From assembly GCA_045531455.1 (NCBI GenBank), contig JAZSEA010000011.1:45918-109917 (forward strand): a stretch of 64,000 nt of DNA, read 5' to 3'. The position numbers were made by a program, and so were the translations under genes. The notes under the pieces are model-generated. The model was given only the letters and a program-made list of their open reading frames with translations. It was not told where the DNA came from and did not search any database. The stretch's first letter is position 1. The number at the start of each line of letters is the position of its first letter. Below are positions 59,421 to 64,000 of the stretch, piece by piece. The DNA is from CAG-390 sp045531455. Lineage in GTDB: Bacteria; Bacillota; Clostridia; Oscillospirales; CAG-272.

Positions 59421-60746
59421 TCAATTGTTTTCCGGTCTGAACTTCTTCCACAAAGCGGCAAGCGCAAAGCAGGCTGCAGCTCCGAAGAGCGCGAAACCCG
59501 TCCAAATGAGAACGGTGACAGACCAGCTCTGTGTGTTTGCAACGCTTCCGTAGAGGATAGTACAGCAGGAAGCGGCGATGTAAGCTGTGCAGTTAAGAGT
59601 TCCCGTTACTGCAGATGAAATTCCGAGTCCGCCGAATCGGTAGGGAACAAAAGTCAGGATCATCGTGTTGACGCCCCACATACAGCACATAGAGAATGCA
59701 AGGAGTGCGACAGAGAGAAGGGGGAGCAAGAAGAGTAGCGAAGAGCTTGTAATGCTTGGAAGTAATGCAGTGATCAGCACGACCAGTACAAGGCTTATTC
59801 CCGCCGCGGCGAACATAACGCCGGAGGTCGTGACCTCATTCTTGAATATCTTGTTATCGAGGAATATAGCAACGTAAGGACCGGCAACAGAGAACAGCGG
59901 AAGCAGAGTTGAAACCAACGATGCGGCGGAATCGGAAAATCCGTAAGTATCCTTGAGATAAGTCGGAGCCCAACTGAGGACCGCATCCTTGAGAGAACCG
60001 TTGAAGAGCGCGACGATCGCAATGAAAGCGATTCCCGTTCCGAAGAAAAGTCCGAGTGTAAGGGAAGGCTTTTTGTCTTTGTCTCCGCTTTCCTTGAGAT
60101 TGGCGTTTATGATCTCGCTGTTTCTTTGGGACATCGTCTTTATGTAGGGCTTGAGTCCCGAGATACCGAGGATCCAAATCGCACCGCCGATACAGAGAAG
60201 CGTTCCGCAGGAGATGAAAACACTTCGCCAGTCGTATATTTTAAGCATAAGTGACGATATAAGATAGGAAAGAGACATTCCGACGGGGATCGTCAGAGAT
60301 ATATTCGCGCCCGCCTTGAGCCTTTGAGATTGAGTCATCCAGTCGGTAAAAACTCTGATGATCGGCGACCAGAGCATCGAGTTGAAGAAACCGTTAGCCG
60401 CCCATACGATGAGGAAGACGTATTTGTTTGCCATGCTGCCCATAAGGAGATTTGCGCATCCCGATCCGAGAAGACCGATGGCAACCATGATCTTCGGTGA
60501 TACTCTTACGCCAAGTCGTCCGTTGATGAACTGCCCCGCACCGTAGAATATCAGATAAGCTGAGGAGATTATGCCGCCGAAAGCGGTATCAAGTAGTCCC
60601 GCCTGCGTCATTGAATCAATGCAGGTAGAGTAATTGTACCGCCCGAAGTACGAGAAGGTGTATGCTATAAAGCATAGGGCAAACAGAATATTTGATTTTT
60701 TGCGCTGTTCTGCGGAATCGTTCTCCGCAGTAAAAATGTCTTTCAA
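59421..60746 (-). CDS. MFS transporter (organophosphate/GlpT-like group)
   Basis: 441 residues with about 12 hydrophobic segments. ALCFIAYTFSYFGRYNYS at the start of the first helix and GQFINGRLGVRVSPK after helix 2 (the GxxxDRxGRR-like loop) resemble the glycerol-3-phosphate/hexose-phosphate antiporter group; the substrate is not certain. TTG at 60746 is chosen because GTGAGGT lies 6 bases upstream; the frame extends 15 codons further as GTG without a ribosome binding site. It has its own promoter, divergent from the lipoprotein gene. Confidence 0.85.
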   Translation of the reverse strand: MKDIFTAENDSAEQRKKSNILFALCFIAYTFSYFGRYNYSTCIDSMTQAGLLDTAFGGIISSAYLIFYGAGQFINGRLGVRVSPKIMVAIGLLGSGCANLLMGSMANKYVFLIVWAANGFFNSMLWSPIIRVFTDWMTQSQRLKAGANISLTIPVGMSLSYLISSLMLKIYDWRSVFISCGTLLCIGGAIWILGISGLKPYIKTMSQRNSEIINANLKESGDKDKKPSLTLGLFFGTGIAFIAIVALFNGSLKDAVLSWAPTYLKDTYGFSDSAASLVSTLLPLFSVAGPYVAIFLDNKIFKNEVTTSGVMFAAAGISLVLVVLITALLPSITSSSLLFLLPLLSVALLAFSMCCMWGVNTMILTFVPYRFGGLGISSAVTGTLNCTAYIAASCCTILYGSVANTQSWSVTVLIWTGFALFGAAACFALAALWKKFRPENN

Positions 60747-60781
60747 AGCCAAGACCTCACTTTTTGTCGATGATAGATATA

Positions 60782-60810
60782 ATGATACCACTTTTGCGTG
60801 CGAAATTCAA
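60782..60810 (-). promoter_or_regulatory. Promoter of the MFS gene
   Basis: On the minus strand: TTGAAT (60810-60805), 17-base spacer, TATCAT (60787-60782). Confidence 0.65.
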
Positions 60811-60861
60811 GAGGAAAGAGGAAAAATCCGAACATATTTTTCCGTACCGAGCATTATTTGC

Positions 60862-60890
60862 TTGACTTTCAAGCCTCTCGGTGTTATAAT
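60862..60890 (+). promoter_or_regulatory. Promoter of the EEP lipoprotein gene
   Basis: TTGACT (60862-60867), 17-base spacer, TATAAT (60885-60890), 31 bases before the ATG. Confidence 0.82.
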
Positions 60891-60921
60891 TATAATATCA
60901 AATGAAACATGTGAGGTAAAA

Positions 60922-62655
60922 ATGAAAAATCTCAGCCTGAAAGTATTATCGCTTTTGCTTGCGCTTATATCGCTTCTTTCTCTTGCTGCTTGTACGGGAA
61001 ACGGTGAAGGCGAACCCACGGAAGCACCCGTGGAAAGCACCACCGAAGCTCCCGAGACAACCGCCCCCGTCCCGGAGGAAACTCCCATCCTTATTGCGGA
61101 TCTTGAAAAATATGCACTTATCCGCCCCGAGAAGGTCACATCCGGTCTGCTTGAAATGATGAATCTCTTGAATCAGAAGCTCAAGGATATCAACTCGGGC
61201 ATTTCATATAAGGATGATTTTTACAGAGAGGACGTCCCGATGTATCAGATCGGTGAGTTCGAGATCCTTGTTGGTAACACCAACCGCGAGGAGACCAAGA
61301 CCTTCCTCGCGGGGCTCAGATACCTGGACTACGGTTACGCCCGAATCGGGGATAAGATCGTCATTGCTGGACATTCCGAGGAAGCAACCGAGAACGCTAT
61401 CTCCAAATTTATGAATTCCGTTCTTCGCGCAAAGGATAAGCCCGAGGGCGTCTTCTATTCTTCCGAATACGATTTCGTCAAAAAGCTCGATTACAACGTA
61501 AATACAATTTTCATTAATAATACCGCTATTGAAAACTACCGTATAGTATACCCCAAGAATAATAATTCGGATAAGGCTGCAGCGCAGATGATTGCCAATG
61601 CCGTTGCCGATGCAAGCGGCATTGTAATAGAAGTCGTTCATGACGGTGAGGAGGCTCGTGATTTCGAGATCCTTGTCGGTGCGACCAACAGAAATACGGA
61701 TGCCGAGATCAAGGCTATGACCGATAAACTCGGTGCCACGGAGGCTGTGATCAAATATGACGGCAAGAAGATCAATATCTTCGGCGTCACGCCGACCGCT
61801 ATCCTTGTGGCTGCCAATGAATTCAGAGCAAACTTCATTGATGCGAAGACCGATAAGCTTGAGGTTACCCTTGCCCCCGAACTTGTTTGCAAATACGATG
61901 ACAACGTGCTCAAGGCCATGAGCTTTAATGTTTGGGTCAGCGGAAAGACTGCCGAGAGAAACGAGCGCGTTCTTACAATGGTAAGGAATTATTTACCCGA
62001 CACCATCGGTTTCCAGGAGGTCGACCCTGTTTGGCTTGCAACGCTTCGCGAGGGTCTTAAGGATCAGTACGCATATGTCGGAGAGGGCAGAAACGGCGGA
62101 AACAGCGGCGAGTACAATCCCATATTCTATAAGAAGGATCTATTCAATCTTCTTGACAGCGGAACAAAATGGCTTTCCGAAACCCCCGATATAGCGGCAT
62201 CCAAGTACAGCCAGTCATCACTTCCCAGAATCTACACCTACGCGCTCCTCGAGAGGAAGTCCGACGGCAAGAAGATAATGATCGTCAATACACACTTTGA
62301 TCATACGAGCGCGGAAGCGCGTGAGCTGCAGGCTAAAGTTCTCGTCAAGTATCTCAAGACCATCAGCGACTATCCCATCGTACTGACAGGTGACTTCAAC
62401 TGCCTTGAAAATACGTCGGCATTCTCGACTATCATTGCGGGCGGAATGCAGAACTCCTATAAGATCGCGGATAAGAAGCTTAATAATTCCGCAACCTTCA
62501 CGAACTACGGCTCGTCCAATAAGATCATTGACTTTGCATTTGTATCTCCCGGCTCTGTGGCTGTATCTTCCTATAAGGTATGCGATGAGATGATAAATAA
62601 CGATTATCCCTCCGACCATCATCCGGTCCTGATCGAATATACGGTCATCAATTAA
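60922..62655 (+). CDS. Lipoprotein with endonuclease/exonuclease/phosphatase domain
   Basis: 577 residues. Type II signal peptide (lipobox LSLAAC, Cys24), a Thr/Glu/Pro-rich linker, then two similar units beginning FEILVGNTNREET (near residue 112) and FEILVGATNRNTD (near 248). The C-terminal EEP phosphoesterase domain (about 330-577) has SFNVW, GFQEV, NTHFDH, TGDFN, IDFAFV and SDHHPV. Such domains hydrolyse phosphodiesters in nucleic acids or lipids; as it is surface-anchored, extracellular nucleic acid or phospholipid is a reasonable guess only. ATG at 60922 follows GAGGTAAAA. Convergent with DUF4363, overlapping it by 4 bases. Confidence 0.9.
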   Translation: MKNLSLKVLSLLLALISLLSLAACTGNGEGEPTEAPVESTTEAPETTAPVPEETPILIADLEKYALIRPEKVTSGLLEMMNLLNQKLKDINSGISYKDDFYREDVPMYQIGEFEILVGNTNREETKTFLAGLRYLDYGYARIGDKIVIAGHSEEATENAISKFMNSVLRAKDKPEGVFYSSEYDFVKKLDYNVNTIFINNTAIENYRIVYPKNNNSDKAAAQMIANAVADASGIVIEVVHDGEEARDFEILVGATNRNTDAEIKAMTDKLGATEAVIKYDGKKINIFGVTPTAILVAANEFRANFIDAKTDKLEVTLAPELVCKYDDNVLKAMSFNVWVSGKTAERNERVLTMVRNYLPDTIGFQEVDPVWLATLREGLKDQYAYVGEGRNGGNSGEYNPIFYKKDLFNLLDSGTKWLSETPDIAASKYSQSSLPRIYTYALLERKSDGKKIMIVNTHFDHTSAEARELQAKVLVKYLKTISDYPIVLTGDFNCLENTSAFSTIIAGGMQNSYKIADKKLNNSATFTNYGSSNKIIDFAFVSPGSVAVSSYKVCDEMINNDYPSDHHPVLIEYTVIN

Positions 62656-63026
62656 AAAATATTTCTCAATAGGATCCTTTCGGGATCTCTGATATCTTCA
62701 ATGGCGCGTCGCAGACGCGCCATTGCTGTTTTATAATCGGATTCCGCGTGATGCTCCGCGGCTATTTGGAGCTCATCTATGAGAAGAGACACCTTGTCAA
62801 GCGCGGGTTTTGAAAGTGTAAGATCAAGAATTTCTCTGCGCTCTTTCCAATCTTCTTTGATCTCGCTTACAGAATCGGATGCGTTCGAGATATCCACAGG
62901 TAAACCGTCGATAGAATCAAGAATATAATCCGCGGTCTTCTCTACATATATATAATTGGCGATCGTTGCACTGAAAGCCAGAGTGAGGAGGATCGCCGCA
63001 AGCAGGCAGGCGTATTTGTTTTTCAT
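62652..63026 (-). CDS. DUF4363 family protein
   Basis: 124 residues with one N-terminal hydrophobic segment (about 8-26), an anchor or signal peptide. The remainder is helical and charged (SVSEIKEDWKERREILDLTL, ETAMARLRRAIEDIR type). DUF4363 genes are often beside DUF421 genes, as here: the ATG lies 1 base after the DUF421 stop. Function unknown. Confidence 0.85.
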   Translation of the reverse strand: MKNKYACLLAAILLTLAFSATIANYIYVEKTADYILDSIDGLPVDISNASDSVSEIKEDWKERREILDLTLSKPALDKVSLLIDELQIAAEHHAESDYKTAMARLRRAIEDIRDPERILLRNIF

Positions 63027-63027
63027 A

Positions 63028-63699
63028 TCAATCTTCCTTTGTATATATTCTTACGTTTCCCGCGTCATCTGCAAGCATAAGCTCAATATTTCCGATCTCA
63101 TACCCTTGTGATTTCGCAGATCTTGAAACACGCTCCTCGTCCCAATGAAGCTCTTGCAGAGAATTATGATTGATCATTCCCTTATCGATCAATATGCGGA
63201 ACATTCCGCTTTCGGTATTACCCGCCGCAACGTCAGAGGCTGTTGCGGGCTTGGCGTAGGCTCTCGGCAAAACAGAAACACTGCCGTCCTGCTCGAGGAT
63301 CGCGTATGCCACTTCAGAGATGTCTGTCGTACCGTTTCTCCTCAGAGCTATCAAAAGCTCGTCAAAAGACATCCTGCATTTCTCAAGCTCGTCAAAGTTC
63401 GGCTCACCCATTTTTATCAGAAGACTCGGGCGCGGAGAAAAGAGATTCTTGATCCTCGGATACTTTCTCTGCAAAGCCGCCGAGAATATTTCTATAGCCA
63501 TAAGAAGCACCGTCGGGATTACCGAGTATATAAGAGGTATCTCGTGGTTTTCTATCGGAAGTGCAGCAAGCTCGGAGAGGAGAAGAGTGCTGACAAGATC
63601 CGAGACCTCGAGCTGTCCGATCTGCCTCTTGCCCATCAATCGCATAGCTCCTATCAGTATCGCGTAAATAATTATGGTACGAATTATTATAGTTGCCAA
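63028..63699 (-). CDS. DUF421 family membrane protein (YetF-like)
   Basis: 223 residues. Three N-terminal membrane segments precede a cytoplasmic domain. MRLMGKRQIGQLEVSDLVSTLLLSELAALPIENHE is the DUF421 signature and RRNGTTDISEVAYAILEQDGSVSVLP the second conserved block. YetF/YrbG members are expressed at late sporulation or under membrane stress in Bacillus, but their biochemical role is not established. TTG start at 63699 preceded by GAGGTGATATT. Confidence 0.92.
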   Translation of the reverse strand: MATIIIRTIIIYAILIGAMRLMGKRQIGQLEVSDLVSTLLLSELAALPIENHEIPLIYSVIPTVLLMAIEIFSAALQRKYPRIKNLFSPRPSLLIKMGEPNFDELEKCRMSFDELLIALRRNGTTDISEVAYAILEQDGSVSVLPRAYAKPATASDVAAGNTESGMFRILIDKGMINHNSLQELHWDEERVSRSAKSQGYEIGNIELMLADDAGNVRIYTKED

Positions 63700-63868
63700 A
63701 ATATCACCTCGTATCTATTTTAACTCAAAAAGCTGAATTTATCCTTTGATATCCAATAAAGAAGGCAGAATGTATGGTAATATTGCACAAAACCACCCCA
63801 TCAAAATTGTCAAAACTGCCACCAAAGGTACAAATCGAAAAAAAGTGAAAAAAAGTTTAAAAAAAGGG

Positions 63869-63897
63869 TTGACAAAAGGGGATGAAAGTGGTATAAT
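63869..63897 (+). promoter_or_regulatory. Strong promoter, probably of an rRNA operon
   Basis: TTGACA (63869-63874), 17-base spacer, TATAAT (63892-63897), both perfect. It is preceded by A-tracts (AAAAAAAGTGAAAAAAAGTTTAAAAAAAGGG region, 63838-63868), like UP elements of rRNA promoters. Confidence 0.88.
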
Positions 63898-64000
63898 ATA
63901 CAAGCTGTCGCGCAGAGCGGTAAGCGAAAGCGAGCAGCGAGGTCATTGAAAATTGAACAACAGACTAAGAAGTACAAGCTTGACTCGATCGAAAGAGAGA
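63898..64000 (+). ncRNA. Leader of an rRNA operon, truncated by the window end
   Basis: No open frame. The sequence GAGGTCATTGAAAATTGAACAACAG (63940-63962 region) is the usual leader upstream of 16S rRNA in clostridia, where it pairs in the rRNA precursor stem. The 16S gene itself is not in the window. This is by appearance; the next bases would prove it. Confidence 0.7.

Overview
The window is a 64 kb piece of a spore-forming, low-to-mid GC Firmicute of class Clostridia, probably an uncultured gut-type lineage. The evidence is the neighbour set: spoIIGA-sigE, ytfJ/gerW, hrcA-grpE-dnaK-dnaJ under a CIRCE operator, infC-rpmI-rplT with an L20-type leader, rnc-smc-ftsY, strong GGAGG ribosome binding sites, frequent TTG/GTG starts, TTGACA-17-TATAAT promoters, and lipoproteins with T/E/A/P-rich linkers. 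I cannot fix the genus from sequence alone. Almost everything is chromosomal core; I see no prophage, integrase, IS transposase, CRISPR array or tRNA gene.

Layout. 1-8212 (minus strand) is one block: lon, engB, a site-2 metalloprotease, scpA, scpB, a DUF2953 protein, ytfJ, a D,D-carboxypeptidase and a partial lipoprotein. 8213-8812 holds a candidate small RNA unit and a promoter for an orphan solute-binding lipoprotein. 10377-11872 (minus) is a HAD phosphatase plus sugar isomerase operon. 12000-33083 (plus) is a long run of information-processing genes: infC-rpmI-rplT, an rRNA methyltransferase, dprA, topA, trmFO, plsX, rnc, a radical SAM gene, smc, ftsY, rdgB, yhbY, nadD, yqeK, an LCP protein, rsfS and leuS, many joined by 4-base ATGA overlaps. 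33084-36844 carries rpsU, two paralogous small membrane proteins, a HIT protein, a membrane-anchored transglutaminase-like protein and a small lipoprotein. 36845-42716 is the hrcA heat-shock operon ending in prmA.

42750-48180 is the least ordinary part: aspartokinase, an SH3/C39 secreted protein and an ABC exporter, interspersed with two roughly 300-bp palindromic elements whose ends are tandem heptamers (GAGTGCA type and GTGGACA type). 48195-57204 (plus) holds a DUF1015 gene with a coupled unknown gene, spoIIGA-sigE, rpmE, hflX, a YigZ protein, dnaG and rpoD. 57496-63699 holds a second solute-binding-like lipoprotein, an MFS transporter, an exo/endonuclease-phosphatase lipoprotein, and a DUF421/DUF4363 pair. 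The last 130 bases look like the promoter and leader of an rRNA operon whose 16S gene would start just outside.

Most notable: the two heptad-tipped palindromes with the same architecture but different sequence; a pair of identical 14-bp inverted operator-like dyads, one filling the spacer of the rpsU promoter; a probable AUA initiation codon for infC; a promoter-to-terminator small RNA near 8.6 kb; and a MarR-like palindrome over the ABC exporter promoter.
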